Positions 24,943 through 33,841 of a stretch of DNA of 51,984 bases are shown here, piece by piece. The stretch comes from Nonomuraea lactucae (GTDB lineage: Bacteria > Actinomycetota > Actinomycetes > Streptosporangiales > Streptosporangiaceae): contig NZ_QNFZ01000061.1 of assembly GCF_003313395.1 (NCBI RefSeq), forward strand, positions 1-51,984, written 5' to 3'. Position 1 is the stretch's first letter. Every line of letters begins with the position of its first letter. The notes beneath the pieces are model-generated. The model saw only the letters and a list, made by a program, of their open reading frames with translations, was not told the DNA's origin and searched no databases. The translations under genes were made by a program, and so were the position numbers.

Positions 24943-25718
24943 CGGGGGTGAGGCGCCCGCATGGCGCGGGCGATGGCGAGGCTCGCGGTGCGGATCGCCA
25001 CCCGGTTTGCGACCTGGGCGCCGTGCGGACCGGGCGATACGAGCGAGATCGCACCAAGCGCCTGGCCTCGATGACTCAGGATCGGCGCCGCCACGGTTGA
25101 GATGATGTGCGGGCCGGTCGACAACGGATTCGGGTCGGTGAGCGCACACACACCCTCGGTTCTCGTCATCGCAAGGAGCCTCCGGAGCCGGGCGGGGTCC
25201 ACGGAACGCTCCAACCACACTTGACGCACTGACTCGGGGGCGTACGCCAGCAGTGCCAAGCCGATGCCGGTTTCGCCGAGAGGGATCCGCCCGCCGACCC
25301 GGTACTTGACTGCCATCGCGTCCGCTGCCGACAGCCGCTCGACCAACACACCCTCGTCGCCCTCGCGCACCGCCAGCAGGATGTGCTGGCGCGTGACGTG
25401 ATGCAGGTCCTCCATCACCGGCAGCGCCGCAGCGCGCAGTCCGTGCCCGCGTGGCGCGAGTGACGCGATCTCCAGGAGCTGCAGGCCGACGACGAACTCG
25501 CCGTCCTCGCGACGTTCGAGCGCCCCGAGGCGCACGAGCTGGTTCGCGATCCGCAGCGCGGTGCTCTTCGGCAGGCCGGAACGGGCGGCCAACGTCTGCA
25601 GCGACAGACTCTCGCCGTTGTCGACGAAGGCTCGAAGGAGCCGGAAGGCCCGATCGAGGATCGGCTCCCCGACCGGCGGACGGCCGGACGGTCGCCTTGG
25701 GCGTTCCGTGCCACTCAT
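24918..25718 (-). CDS. IclR-family transcriptional regulator
   Basis: A 266-residue IclR protein. The N-terminal winged helix (ILDRAFRLLRAFVDNGESLS then LAARSGLPKSTALRIANQLV) leads to an effector domain with VERLSAADAMAVKYRVGGRI and PLGETGIGLALLA. IclR proteins typically control aromatic or short-chain-acid catabolism. The ATG at 25718 (MSGTERPRRPSG) has no strong ribosome site. It is divergent from the FAD monooxygenase gene with only 47 bases between starts, so it probably controls that gene. Its stop lies inside the GntR gene end, a 25-base convergent overlap. Confidence 0.9.
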   Translation of the reverse strand: MSGTERPRRPSGRPPVGEPILDRAFRLLRAFVDNGESLSLQTLAARSGLPKSTALRIANQLVRLGALERREDGEFVVGLQLLEIASLAPRGHGLRAAALPVMEDLHHVTRQHILLAVREGDEGVLVERLSAADAMAVKYRVGGRIPLGETGIGLALLAYAPESVRQVWLERSVDPARLRRLLAMTRTEGVCALTDPNPLSTGPHIISTVAAPILSHRGQALGAISLVSPGPHGAQVANRVAIRTASLAIARAMRAPHPRQADEGVC

Positions 25719-25765
25719 TGAAATGCCCCATGTGCGTGGACCCTCACACGCCGGATCATACGCGC

Positions 25766-27358
25766 ATGCCTGAACCAGTGAACTCGACATCGACGGCTCC
25801 GGTCCTGGTCGCGGGGGGCGGACCCGCCGGACTCGCCACCGCGGCCGAGCTGGCATTCCACGGCATCCCCTCGATCGTGGTCGAGCCGCGGGCCGCTGTC
25901 TCCCACACCAGGCCACGCGCCAAGACGACAAGCCCACGCACGATGGAGCTCTTCCGGCGCTGGGGCATCGCCGGTGCGATCCGCAACGCTGCTCCCCTCA
26001 AACCGGGGTGGTGCCGAAGGGTCGTCTTCTGCACCACTCTCAACGGGGAGCGCATCACCGAGTTCGACGATGCGTTCGGCATGCGCGCTGCGCCCAGTGA
26101 CCTCTTCGCCGAAGGCGGGCAGCAGGTGCCGCAACCGATCGTCGAGGAGGTGCTCCGCGCCCACTTGCAGTCGACCGGGCTCGTCGAGCTCCGGCTCCAA
26201 GAGCGCGTCACGGGTCTGACCGAGTCGAGCGACTCGGTCACCTGCGAGATCACGCGCGACGACGAGTCGACGTACCAGATCACCGTGGAGTACGTCGCCG
26301 GCTGCGATGGAGCGAAGGGCGTCTCCCGAGACGCCATCGGGTCGACGCTCGTCGGGGTGTCGTCGCCTCGCTCGAACCTCAACACGGTGTTCCGCGCACC
26401 GGGACTGCGGCCCGCGATCGGTGAGGCCATCCAGTACTGGGTGATCGGCCCGGAGGTCAAGGCGACCATGGGCCCGCTTGACGGCAAGGGGCTCTGGTGG
26501 GCGGGCCTCGGTGGTATCGATGCCACGTGCACCGAACGGCGCGTGGTCGAGCTCCTCGCCGCACTCACCGGACAGCCGGCGGACGAGACGGGCATCGAGC
26601 TGCTCGCCACCGACCCGTGGGTGCCCCGGATGCTGATCGCCGACCGGTACGCCTCCGCGCGGGTCTTCCTCGTCGGTGAGAGTGCGCACGTGAATCCGCC
26701 CTTCGGCGGCCACGGCTTCAACACCTGCGTCGGAGACGCGGTCAACATCGGCTGGAAGCTCGCCGCGGTGCTGCGCGGCTGGGCAGGCCGCGAGCTGCTC
26801 AGCACCTACCAGGCGGAGCGGCGCGATGTCGCACAGCAGACGATCGATTCCGCGACGCGCAACCTCGAGGCCTCAGGCCCCGACATCGCGCGGACCGCCG
26901 AACGCATCCAGGAGACCAAGTACGAGGAGTTCAACTCGCTGGGTCTCGTGCTCGGGTACTCGTACCACGGCTCACCGGTGGTGGTCACGACGAACGAGGC
27001 GCCGCCCTTCACCGTGGTGAGCTACACGCCGTCGACCGTACCCGGCTCGCGACTCCCGCATGCCTGGCTCGAGCCAGGTCATGCGCTGTACGACGACCTC
27101 GGCCGCGGGTTCACCTTGATTCATCCACGCGTCGCCGACCCGGGCGCAATCGCGCGGTTCCAGAGCGAGGCGGAGCGTCTCGGCATCCCACTGACGGTGA
27201 TCCCGGCGCCGGCCGCGTGGGCACGCGAACCCTTCCTCCTGGTCCGCCCCGACCAGCACATCGCCTGGCGCGGCCGCCAACTGGACGCCTCCGTGCTGCT
27301 CCGCGTGGTGGGGCGTCTGGAGCACGCCGACGCGACCGCGTCGGCCCCGGCTGAATAG
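25766..27358 (+). CDS. FAD-dependent aromatic monooxygenase (PHBH/MhpA type)
   Basis: A 530-residue flavin hydroxylase. The FAD GxGxxG-like motif VLVAGGGPAGLATAAEL is at the N-terminus, the DG motif reads GCDGAKGVSRDAIG, and the second FAD motif reads VFLVGESAHVNPPFGGHGFN. In the last motif GES replaces the usual GDA. The C-terminal thioredoxin-like domain common to phenol or MhpA-type hydroxylases is present and ends LDASVLLRVVG. No ribosome site is evident before ATG 25766. It probably hydroxylates a phenolic ring before extradiol cleavage. It is divergent from IclR. Confidence 0.9.
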   Translation: MPEPVNSTSTAPVLVAGGGPAGLATAAELAFHGIPSIVVEPRAAVSHTRPRAKTTSPRTMELFRRWGIAGAIRNAAPLKPGWCRRVVFCTTLNGERITEFDDAFGMRAAPSDLFAEGGQQVPQPIVEEVLRAHLQSTGLVELRLQERVTGLTESSDSVTCEITRDDESTYQITVEYVAGCDGAKGVSRDAIGSTLVGVSSPRSNLNTVFRAPGLRPAIGEAIQYWVIGPEVKATMGPLDGKGLWWAGLGGIDATCTERRVVELLAALTGQPADETGIELLATDPWVPRMLIADRYASARVFLVGESAHVNPPFGGHGFNTCVGDAVNIGWKLAAVLRGWAGRELLSTYQAERRDVAQQTIDSATRNLEASGPDIARTAERIQETKYEEFNSLGLVLGYSYHGSPVVVTTNEAPPFTVVSYTPSTVPGSRLPHAWLEPGHALYDDLGRGFTLIHPRVADPGAIARFQSEAERLGIPLTVIPAPAAWAREPFLLVRPDQHIAWRGRQLDASVLLRVVGRLEHADATASAPAE

Positions 27359-27380
27359 TCCGATCCATGATGTTGACTCA

Positions 27381-27396
27381 CTAAGCGCTTGCTTAG
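27381..27396. promoter_or_regulatory. operator-like dyad before the thiolase operon
   Basis: CTAAGC-GCTT-GCTTAG is a perfect 6+4+6 inverted repeat ending 15 bases before the thiolase start, just after a TTGACT hexamer. The shape is that of TetR-family operators in acyl-CoA catabolism. No intact TetR gene lies nearby; the split TetR at 13.6-16.1 kb is a candidate. Confidence 0.65.
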
Positions 27397-27411
27397 CAAG
27401 GAGAACCACAG

Positions 27412-28620
27412 ATGCCCGAAGTCGTGATCGTCGCCACCGCCCGCTCCCCGATCGGCCGTGCCATCAAGGGATCGCTGGTCTCGGTGCGGCCCGATGACCT
27501 GGCCGTGGCCATGGTCCAAGCAGCCCTTGCGAAGGTTCCGGCCCTGGACCCGCGTGACATCGAGGACCTCATGCTCGGGTCCGCCCAGCCGGCAGGCGAG
27601 GCGGGCCACAACATGGCCCGGGCCGTGGCCGTGCTCGCGGGAATGGACCACCTGCCCGGCACCACGGTCAACCGCTACTGCGCCTCCAGCCTGCAGACCA
27701 CCCGTATGGCGTTCCACGCGATCAAGGCGGGCGAGGGCGACGTCTTCATCTCCGCCGGCGTCGAGGCGGTGAGCCGGTACGGCAACGGCTTCTCCGACAT
27801 CCCCGGCACCGAGAACCCGCTCGTCGACGAGGCACGGAAGCGCACCGCGGTCCTGGCCGAGGGCGGTCAGGGATGGAGCGACCCGCGACCCGCCATGCCC
27901 GACCTGTACGCCGCGATGGGGCAGACCGCCGAGAACGTCGCCCGGCTCAAGGGCATCAGCCGCGAAGAGCAGGACGAGTTCGGTGTCCGCAGCCAGAACC
28001 TCGCCGAGGAGGCGATCGCCAAAGGCTTCTGGGAACGAGACATCACCCCGGTGACACTGCCGGACGGCACCATGGTCTCCGTCGACGACGGCCCTCGCCC
28101 CGGCGTGACCATGGAATCGGTCTCCCACCTCAAGCCGGTCTTCCGTCCCGACGGAAGCGTCACCGCCGCGAACTGCTGTCCGCTCAACGACGGCGCAGCA
28201 GCGGTCGTCATCATGAGCGACGCCAAGGCCAAGCAGGTCGGACTGACCCCGCTGGCCCGGATCGTCTCCACCGGCGTCACCGGGCTCTCGCCCGAGATCA
28301 TGGGTCTCGGTCCGGTGGAGGCGAGCAAGAAGGCCCTCGCCCGGGCAGGCATGACGATCGAGGACATCGACCTCGTCGAGATCAACGAGGCCTTCGCGGC
28401 GCAGGTGATCCCCTCGGCCCGCGACCTCGGCATCGACATCGACAAGCTCAACGTCAATGGCGGCGCCATCGCGGTCGGCCACCCCTTCGGCATGACCGGC
28501 GCGCGCATCACCAGCACGCTGATCAACTCGCTCCAGTTCCACGACAAGCAGTTCGGGCTCGAGACGATGTGCGTGGGTGGCGGACAGGGTATGGCGATGG
28601 TGCTGGAGCGGCTCTCGTGA
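27412..28620 (+). CDS. thiolase (acetyl-CoA acyltransferase)
   Basis: A 402-residue thiolase with all active-site elements. The nucleophile Cys lies in TTVNRYCASSLQ (about residue 90), the His in GGAIAVGHPFGMTGAR, and the second Cys in ETMCVGGGQGMAM. The ATG at 27412 follows AAGGAG (27398-27403), and a perfect dyad sits directly upstream. It leads an operon that continues with overlapping genes to about 36.1 kb. The reaction is thiolytic cleavage of a 3-oxoacyl-CoA. Confidence 0.95.
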   Translation: MPEVVIVATARSPIGRAIKGSLVSVRPDDLAVAMVQAALAKVPALDPRDIEDLMLGSAQPAGEAGHNMARAVAVLAGMDHLPGTTVNRYCASSLQTTRMAFHAIKAGEGDVFISAGVEAVSRYGNGFSDIPGTENPLVDEARKRTAVLAEGGQGWSDPRPAMPDLYAAMGQTAENVARLKGISREEQDEFGVRSQNLAEEAIAKGFWERDITPVTLPDGTMVSVDDGPRPGVTMESVSHLKPVFRPDGSVTAANCCPLNDGAAAVVIMSDAKAKQVGLTPLARIVSTGVTGLSPEIMGLGPVEASKKALARAGMTIEDIDLVEINEAFAAQVIPSARDLGIDIDKLNVNGGAIAVGHPFGMTGARITSTLINSLQFHDKQFGLETMCVGGGQGMAMVLERLS

Positions 28621-28709
28621 CGACTCGCTTCGCAGGCAAGCCGGCGATCGTCACCGGTCAGGAACTGGTCGTCGACGGTGGGGTGACCCTGGTGGGCGGA
28701 GTGGCGTGA
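28617..28709 (+). pseudogene. SDR gene collapsed to 30 codons by internal deletion
   Basis: The product starts VTTRFAGKPAIVTG, the N-terminus of a classical SDR up to the cofactor loop, and continues directly with QELVVDGGVTLVGGVA, the family's C-terminal end. About 220 central residues are missing and the frame is kept. Its GTG start overlaps the thiolase stop (GTGA), and its TGA overlaps the next GTG start. The junction is at ATCGTCACCGGTCAGGAA. It can have no enzyme activity but may preserve translational coupling between its neighbours. Confidence 0.8.
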
Positions 28710-29494
28710 ATACCGGCGCGGAGCTCGCGGGTCAGGGCGTCGTCGTCACCGGCGCCGCCCGCGGCATCGGTCGTGCGATCGCGTTGAGGCTAGCTTCCGA
28801 AGGTGCGCGCCTGGTCGTCAGCGACCTCGACGAGCAAGGCCTACAGACAGTGGCCGAGGAGGCCGGTGGTCTCGCCGTCCCCGGCGACGCGGCCACACCG
28901 GAGGGCGTGGCATCGCTGATCGAGCGGGCCACACAGTACCTCGGTGAGATCGACGTGGACGTCGCCAACGCCGGAGTCTCGCGCGGATTCGGCCTCGACG
29001 CGTCGGAGGCGGACTGGGCGATCAACATCGAGGTAAACCTGATGGCGCACGTGCGTGCCGCCAGGATTCTGGTCCCGACGTGGCTCGAACGCGGTCGCGG
29101 CCGATTCGTCGTCACGGCATCAGCTGCCGGGCTCCTCATGTCGCTCGGTGCGGCGACGTACTCGAGCACCAAGCATGCGGCCGTGGGGTTCGCGGAATGG
29201 CTGTCGGCGACGTACCGCCATCGTGGGATTCAGGTCCATGCTGTCTGTCCCCAGGGCGTGCAGACCGCGATGCTCGAGAAGAGCGGCGCCTGGGCCGACC
29301 TCATGGTCACCGACGCAGCCAGGACCCCGGATGAGGTCGGCGACACGTTGATGGAGGCGATCGAGCAGGACCGGTTCCTGGCATTGCCCCATCCCGAGGT
29401 CGCCGGCTACCACCAAGCTCGGGCAGCGGACACCGACAGGTGGCTGTCCGGCATGAACAGGCTCCAGCAGAGGTTCGAAACGAGGCAGCAATGA
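28706..29494 (+). CDS. SDR family oxidoreductase
   Basis: A 262-residue classical SDR. The cofactor motif TGAARGIG is near residue 16, the NAG motif reads VANAGVSRG, the catalytic Ser lies in TASAAGLL and the active pair is YSSTKHA (Tyr-x-x-x-Lys). It starts at GTG 28706, overlapping the collapsed upstream frame, and ends overlapping the next ATG. The C-terminal part (LSGMNRLQQRF) is longer than in FabG types. It probably oxidises or reduces a hydroxyacyl or alicyclic intermediate of the pathway. Confidence 0.9.
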   Translation: MNTGAELAGQGVVVTGAARGIGRAIALRLASEGARLVVSDLDEQGLQTVAEEAGGLAVPGDAATPEGVASLIERATQYLGEIDVDVANAGVSRGFGLDASEADWAINIEVNLMAHVRAARILVPTWLERGRGRFVVTASAAGLLMSLGAATYSSTKHAAVGFAEWLSATYRHRGIQVHAVCPQGVQTAMLEKSGAWADLMVTDAARTPDEVGDTLMEAIEQDRFLALPHPEVAGYHQARAADTDRWLSGMNRLQQRFETRQQ

Positions 29495-30474
29495 AGGCAT
29501 GGCAGGTCACCCGGCTGGGCGAACCGCGGGACGCGCTCGTGCTCAGCGAGGTCGCCGACCTCGTCCCGGCCGCCAACCAGGTCGTGGTCAAAGTCTTGGC
29601 AGCCGCCGCGAACTTCCCCGACGCGCTGCTATGTCGCGGGCTCTACCAGATCAAGCCCGAGATCCCCTTCACGCCCGGCGTCGAGCTGTGCGGCGAAGTG
29701 GTCGCGATGGGCGAGAAGGTCACCGGCTTTGCAGTGGGCGACCGGGTGCTGGGCAATCCGGACCTGCCGCACGGTGGCTTCGCCGAGTACGCCGTGATGA
29801 GCCAGCACACGACGTTCCGCGCACCACGAGTCCTGGACGACGCGGAGGCCGCCTCGCTGCAGATCGGGTACCAGACCGGCTGGTTCGGACTGCACCGACG
29901 GGCCGGCATCCAAGCCGGTGAGACCCTCCTCGTGCATGCGGCTGCAGGTGGTGTCGGAAGTGCTGCCATCCAGCTCGGGAAGGCAGCCGGGGCGCGGGTG
30001 ATCGGCGTTGTCGGCGGCCCGGAGAAGGCGGAGTACGCGCGCCGGCTCCGAGCCGACGTCGTCATCGACCGTTGTGAGCAGGACTTCGTCGAGGTGGTCA
30101 AGGAAGAGACCGGCGGCCGAGGTGTCGATGTCATCTACGACCCCGTCGGAGGCGAGACCTATCAGCGTTCGACGAAGTGCATCGCCTTCGAAGGCCGGAT
30201 CGTCGTGGTCGGCTTCGCCGGAGGCGATATCCAGTCGGCGGCCCTCAACCACGCGCTGGTCAAGAACTACTCGATCCTCGGGCTCCACTGGGGTCTGTAC
30301 AACAGCAAGGATCCGGCCTTGGTGCGGCAGTGCCACGCCGAAGTCACCCGCCTGGCCGACGCCGGGCTGATCAGGCCGCTGGTGAGTGAGCGGTTGGCGT
30401 TCGGCGATGTTGCCGATGGTGTGCAGCGGCTCGCCGACGGCAGCACGGTCGGGCGCCTGGTGTACGTCGCATGA
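29491..30474 (+). CDS. zinc-independent MDR (quinone oxidoreductase type)
   Basis: A 327-residue NADPH:quinone-oxidoreductase-like MDR. The catalytic domain shows FPDALLCRGLYQIKPEIPFT and PGVELCGEVV; the Rossmann motif LLVHAAAGGVGSAAIQLGKA is near residue 150. No zinc-binding Cys set is present. The ATG overlaps the SDR stop (ATGA), and its TGA overlaps the ATGA at 30471. Such enzymes reduce enoyl or quinoid double bonds. It is coupled in the operon and full length. Confidence 0.92.
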   Translation: MKAWQVTRLGEPRDALVLSEVADLVPAANQVVVKVLAAAANFPDALLCRGLYQIKPEIPFTPGVELCGEVVAMGEKVTGFAVGDRVLGNPDLPHGGFAEYAVMSQHTTFRAPRVLDDAEAASLQIGYQTGWFGLHRRAGIQAGETLLVHAAAGGVGSAAIQLGKAAGARVIGVVGGPEKAEYARRLRADVVIDRCEQDFVEVVKEETGGRGVDVIYDPVGGETYQRSTKCIAFEGRIVVVGFAGGDIQSAALNHALVKNYSILGLHWGLYNSKDPALVRQCHAEVTRLADAGLIRPLVSERLAFGDVADGVQRLADGSTVGRLVYVA

Positions 30475-30487
30475 GCGAGCCGGCCCG

Positions 30488-30695
30488 CATCGAGCCGTGG
30501 TCTTGGACTACGGCGGCGTCCTCACCAAGCCGGTCAGCAGCAGTGCATGGCCGGAGGCGGACGGCATCGCCCCGGAGTCGTTCTCGGCCGTGCTCAAGGC
30601 ATGGCTCTCGCACTCGTCTCCGGAGGGCGCTCCCATCCACAGGCTTGAAACCGGCGATCTGAGCATCCAGGAGTTCGAGGTCTTTCTCGACGACG
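30488..30695 (+). pseudogene. HAD-family phosphatase, N-terminal fragment
   Basis: The coding frame HRAVVLDYGGVLTKP and IAPESFSAVLKAWLS, then APIHRLETGDLSIQEFE, is the N-terminus of a HAD phosphatase (first motif DYGGVLT). The natural start at 30471 (MSEPARIE) is in a different frame, so a base change near 30485 breaks it. The remaining 150 or so residues are missing after FEVFL. Such HAD proteins occur with APH-type kinases and acyl-CoA dehydrogenases, both of which follow downstream (32022 and 33059), as in the fused eukaryotic protein ACAD10. Confidence 0.7.
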
Positions 30696-30781
30696 CGGAG
30701 CCCAACGTCGCCGATGCCCAGGGCGTCGAGTCGGCTCGTGACCGGACTACGGTTCACGACCCAAGCAGAAGGAGTAGAAGC

Positions 30782-31537
30782 ATGACCGAACAGCGTGTGG
30801 CCATCGTGACCGGAGCGGCACGCGGCATCGGAGCCGGGATTGCTCGCCGGCTGGCTCAGGACGGGCTCGCCGTGGCGGTGCTCGACCTCGACGAATCCGC
30901 GTCGAACCTGGTCGCCGAGGAGATCGTCTCCGACGGCGGACGCGCCATCGGGATCGGAGCCGACGTCAGCGACGAGCAGGCGGTGGCCGACGCGGTGGCG
31001 CGGGTCGTCGCCGAGCTGGGTCCGCCCACGGTGCTGATCAACAACGCCGGCATCATCCGCGACAACCTGCTGTTCAAGATGACCACCGACGACTGGGACG
31101 CAGTCATGAACGTGCATCTGCGTGGCGCCTTCCTGATGACCCGCGCTGTGCAGGCCCACATGACGCAGGCGAAGTGGGGCAGGATCGTCAGCCTGTCGAG
31201 CACCTCTGCGCTCGGCAACCGGGGTCAGGCCAACTACGCGGCGGCGAAGGCCGGTATGCAGGGCTTCACCAAGACCCTTGCGATCGAGCTCGGCAAGTAC
31301 GGCATCACCGCCAACGCCGTCGCTCCCGGCTTCATCGAGACCGAGATGACGCAGGCCACGGCCAGGCGCGTGGGTGTCTCCTTCGAGGACCTCAAGGAGA
31401 GCGCCGCGAAGGTCATCGCCGTGGCGCGCACCGGCCGTCCCGAGGACATCGCGCACGCCGCGTCGTTCTTCGTGAGCGAAGGCGCCGGCTTCGTATCAGG
31501 ACAGGTGCTGTACGTCGCCGGCGGTCCGCAGGGTTGA
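30782..31537 (+). CDS. FabG-like 3-oxoacyl reductase (SDR)
   Basis: A 251-residue classical SDR. The N-terminal TGAARGIG is near residue 11, NNAGIIRD near residue 87, the Ser lies in SLSSTSALGN and the active pair is YAAAKAG. The C-terminus GFVSGQVLYVAGGPQG is FabG-like. ATG 30782 is preceded by AGAAGGAG. It reduces or oxidises the 3-position of acyl-CoA or acyl-ACP. It lies between the HAD fragment and the second MaoC, as expected for beta-oxidation-type steps. Confidence 0.93.
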   Translation: MTEQRVAIVTGAARGIGAGIARRLAQDGLAVAVLDLDESASNLVAEEIVSDGGRAIGIGADVSDEQAVADAVARVVAELGPPTVLINNAGIIRDNLLFKMTTDDWDAVMNVHLRGAFLMTRAVQAHMTQAKWGRIVSLSSTSALGNRGQANYAAAKAGMQGFTKTLAIELGKYGITANAVAPGFIETEMTQATARRVGVSFEDLKESAAKVIAVARTGRPEDIAHAASFFVSEGAGFVSGQVLYVAGGPQG

Positions 31538-31567
31538 GCCGGACAACCCATCTCAGAAGGAGGAACA

Positions 31568-32020
31568 GTGAAGGTCTTCAACGGCATCGCCGAGCTAGAA
31601 GAGGCGGTCGGCAGCGACATCGGCTACAGCGAATGGCATGAGATCACCCAGGCGCAGGTGAACGCCTTCGCGGACGCGACGGGTGATCACCAGTGGATCC
31701 ACATCGACCAGGAGCGCGCCGTCGCCGGACCGTTCGGCACCACCATCGCGCACGGCTTTCTCACGCTGTCGCTCGTGCCGATGCTCTCGGAGCAGATCTT
31801 CCGGATCGACGGCCTCTCCATGGTGGTCAACTACGGCTGCGACCGGGTGCGGTTCCCTGCGCCCGCACCGGTCGGGTCACGGGTTCGCGCCGGCATCGGG
31901 CTGGTGTCGCTCAAGCAGAGCTCCCTCGGTTATCTGATGACTTCGCGAGTCACGATCGAGATCGAGAATGCTCAGAAGCCGGCCTGCGTCGCGGATTCCC
32001 TCGCAGTGGTGGTTCCCTGA
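31568..32020 (+). CDS. MaoC-family enoyl-CoA hydratase
   Basis: A 150-residue single hotdog protein similar to the one at 11877. The hydratase-2 motif reads FADATGDHQWIHIDQERA, with the Asp/His pair, then GPFGTTIAHGFLTLSLVP. It starts at GTG 31568 with GGAGG upstream (AGAAGGAGGAACAGTG). Two MaoC paralogues in one island suggest hydration of two different enoyl-CoA intermediates, or island duplication. Confidence 0.93.
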   Translation: MKVFNGIAELEEAVGSDIGYSEWHEITQAQVNAFADATGDHQWIHIDQERAVAGPFGTTIAHGFLTLSLVPMLSEQIFRIDGLSMVVNYGCDRVRFPAPAPVGSRVRAGIGLVSLKQSSLGYLMTSRVTIEIENAQKPACVADSLAVVVP

Positions 32021-32021
32021 C

Positions 32022-33059
32022 GTGACCGGCTCATCCCGGAATGAGCTGCCGGGCCTTGACCTGGGCCGACTTGCTCGATGGTTCGACACCGAGCTGCCCG
32101 GAGCGCGCTCAGATGAGCTCGGTTGCCGCGTGATCGCAGGCGGCCGGTCGAACCTGACCTACCTGGTGGAGGACGGCGTGCACCGGTGGGTGCTCCGCCG
32201 GCCGCCCCTCGGACACGTGCTGTCCACCGCGCACGACATGTCCCGCGAGTTCCGGGTCATCTCGGCGCTGCAGGAGACAGCGGTGCCGGTGCCCGCGACG
32301 TACGAGCTCTGCTCCGATCCCGAGGTCTTGGGGGCTCCCTTCTACGTGATGGAGTACGTCGACGGCACGCCCTACCGCGAGGACTGGCAGCTCGAGCCAC
32401 TCGGCCCCGAACGCACGGCGGCGATCGGCCGCCGGGTCATGGACGTGCTCGCCGCCCTTCACGGGGTCGACGCCGAGTCGATCGGCCTCGCCAACTTCGG
32501 CCGCCCGGAGGGATTCCTGGAGCGGCAGGTACGCCGGTGGGGTGCACAACTCGATGCATCGCACAGTCGGGACCTCGCCGGCATCGACGAGCTGCGCGCA
32601 CGACTCGCAGCCAAGGTCCCGGAGACACTTTCGCCAGCCATCGTGCACGGCGACTACCGGCTCGACAACGTGCTGATCGACGAGGACGACCAGATCGCGG
32701 CCGTGCTCGACTGGGAGATGTCCACGCTCGGCGATCCGCTCAGTGACGTGGCACTGCTGGTGGTCTACCAGCGCAGCCAGGAGTTCGGCGCCGGCGCTGC
32801 CGTCGCCACCTTCCCCCGGGCTCCGGGCTGGCCGTCCGAGGCCGAGCTGCTCGAACGCTACGCAACCGCGAGTGGTCGCGACCTCGGCAACCTCTGGTTC
32901 CACCTCGCCCTTGCGGCCTTCAAGGCGGCAGTGATCCTCGAAGGCATCCACTACCGCTACGTCCATGGACAGACCGTGGGCTCTGGATTTGACGGGATCG
33001 GCGACATGGTCGAGCCCATGGTGGCCATCGGCCTCGACTCTTTGGAGGAGCACTACTGA
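32022..33059 (+). CDS. APH-type phosphotransferase (acyl-CoA-dehydrogenase-associated kinase)
   Basis: A 345-residue kinase of the APH/choline-kinase fold. Motifs are [14 protein letters not shown] (glycine-rich loop), [12 protein letters not shown] (Brenner-type catalytic loop) and [13 protein letters not shown] (metal-binding Asp). Start is GTG 32022 just after the MaoC stop, and its stop overlaps the next ATG. The same family includes LvaA of Pseudomonas putida and the kinase domains of ACAD10/ACAD11. These phosphorylate 4-hydroxyacyl-CoA before a dehydrogenase removes the phosphate (established for those proteins). Here an adjacent acyl-CoA dehydrogenase suggests the same chemistry. Confidence 0.9.
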   Translation: MTGSSRNELPGLDLGRLARWFDTELPGARSDELGCRVIAGGRSNLTYLVEDGVHRWVLRRPPLGHVLSTAHDMSREFRVISALQETAVPVPATYELCSDPEVLGAPFYVMEYVDGTPYREDWQLEPLGPERTAAIGRRVMDVLAALHGVDAESIGLANFGRPEGFLERQVRRWGAQLDASHSRDLAGIDELRARLAAKVPETLSPAIVHGDYRLDNVLIDEDDQIAAVLDWEMSTLGDPLSDVALLVVYQRSQEFGAGAAVATFPRAPGWPSEAELLERYATASGRDLGNLWFHLALAAFKAAVILEGIHYRYVHGQTVGSGFDGIGDMVEPMVAIGLDSLEEHY

Positions 33060-33841
33060 TGGACTTCGCCTACGATGCCCGCACCCAGGAGCTGCGGGAG
33101 CAGTTGAACGCCTTCATGGACGAGCACGTCTATCCGGTAGGCACCGCCGAGCAGAAGGAGAAGTGGCTGCGACCGCTAGCGTCGTCAGATGCGACCAACA
33201 TCGAGCCGAGCGTCGTGCGCGACGGAGATGAGTACGTCATCAACGGCCGCAAGTGGTGGATCACGGGCGCCATGAACCCCGACTCCAAGATCTTCGTCGT
33301 CATGGGGAGGACCGATCCCACCGCCGATCGTCATCGTCATCAGTCGATGATCCTCGTGCCGCGTGACACCCCGGGCGTCGAGGTCCTTCGTGGCATGCAT
33401 GTCCTCGGCTACGACGACCACAGCCACGGCGGACACGCGGAGATCGTGTTCACCGATGTGCGAGTGCCCGCATCGAACCTGATCGGCGAGGAGGGCACCG
33501 GGTTCGCCAACGCGCAGGCGCGGCTGGGTCCGAGCCGTATCCACTGCATGCGCTCGATCGGCATCGCCGAGCGGGCGGTCGAGCTGATGTGCCTGCGGGC
33601 GTCCGAGCGGGTGGAGTTCGGACGGTCCCTCTCGGAGCAGGGGGTGATCCGAGAGTGGATCGCAGAGTCGCGTAAGGCGATCCAGACCCATGGTGCCGGG
33701 GGGCTGAGCCAGGACTTCCCGCTGGCCGAGATGCAGTCCGGCGTGCGAACGCTGCGCTTCGCCGACGGCCCGGACGAGGTGCACCTCAACGCGCTCGGCC
33801 GCAACGAGATCAAGCGTCACCTCGAGGCGGCGAGGCGATGA
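33059..33841 (+). pseudogene. acyl-CoA dehydrogenase with three in-frame internal deletions
   Basis: The 260-residue frame aligns to a family of about 400 residues only with three gaps. After DEHVYPV about 80 residues are missing before [13 protein letters not shown]. There, about 17 residues (the segment with the flavin-contacting MTEP motif) are missing before SSDATN. After REWIAESR about 45 are missing before [15 protein letters not shown]. All keep frame. Remaining parts ([38 protein letters not shown]) are ACAD10/11-like. Start ATGG overlaps the kinase stop and its stop overlaps the next ATG. It cannot fold as a normal dehydrogenase; an assembly artefact is possible. Confidence 0.75.
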
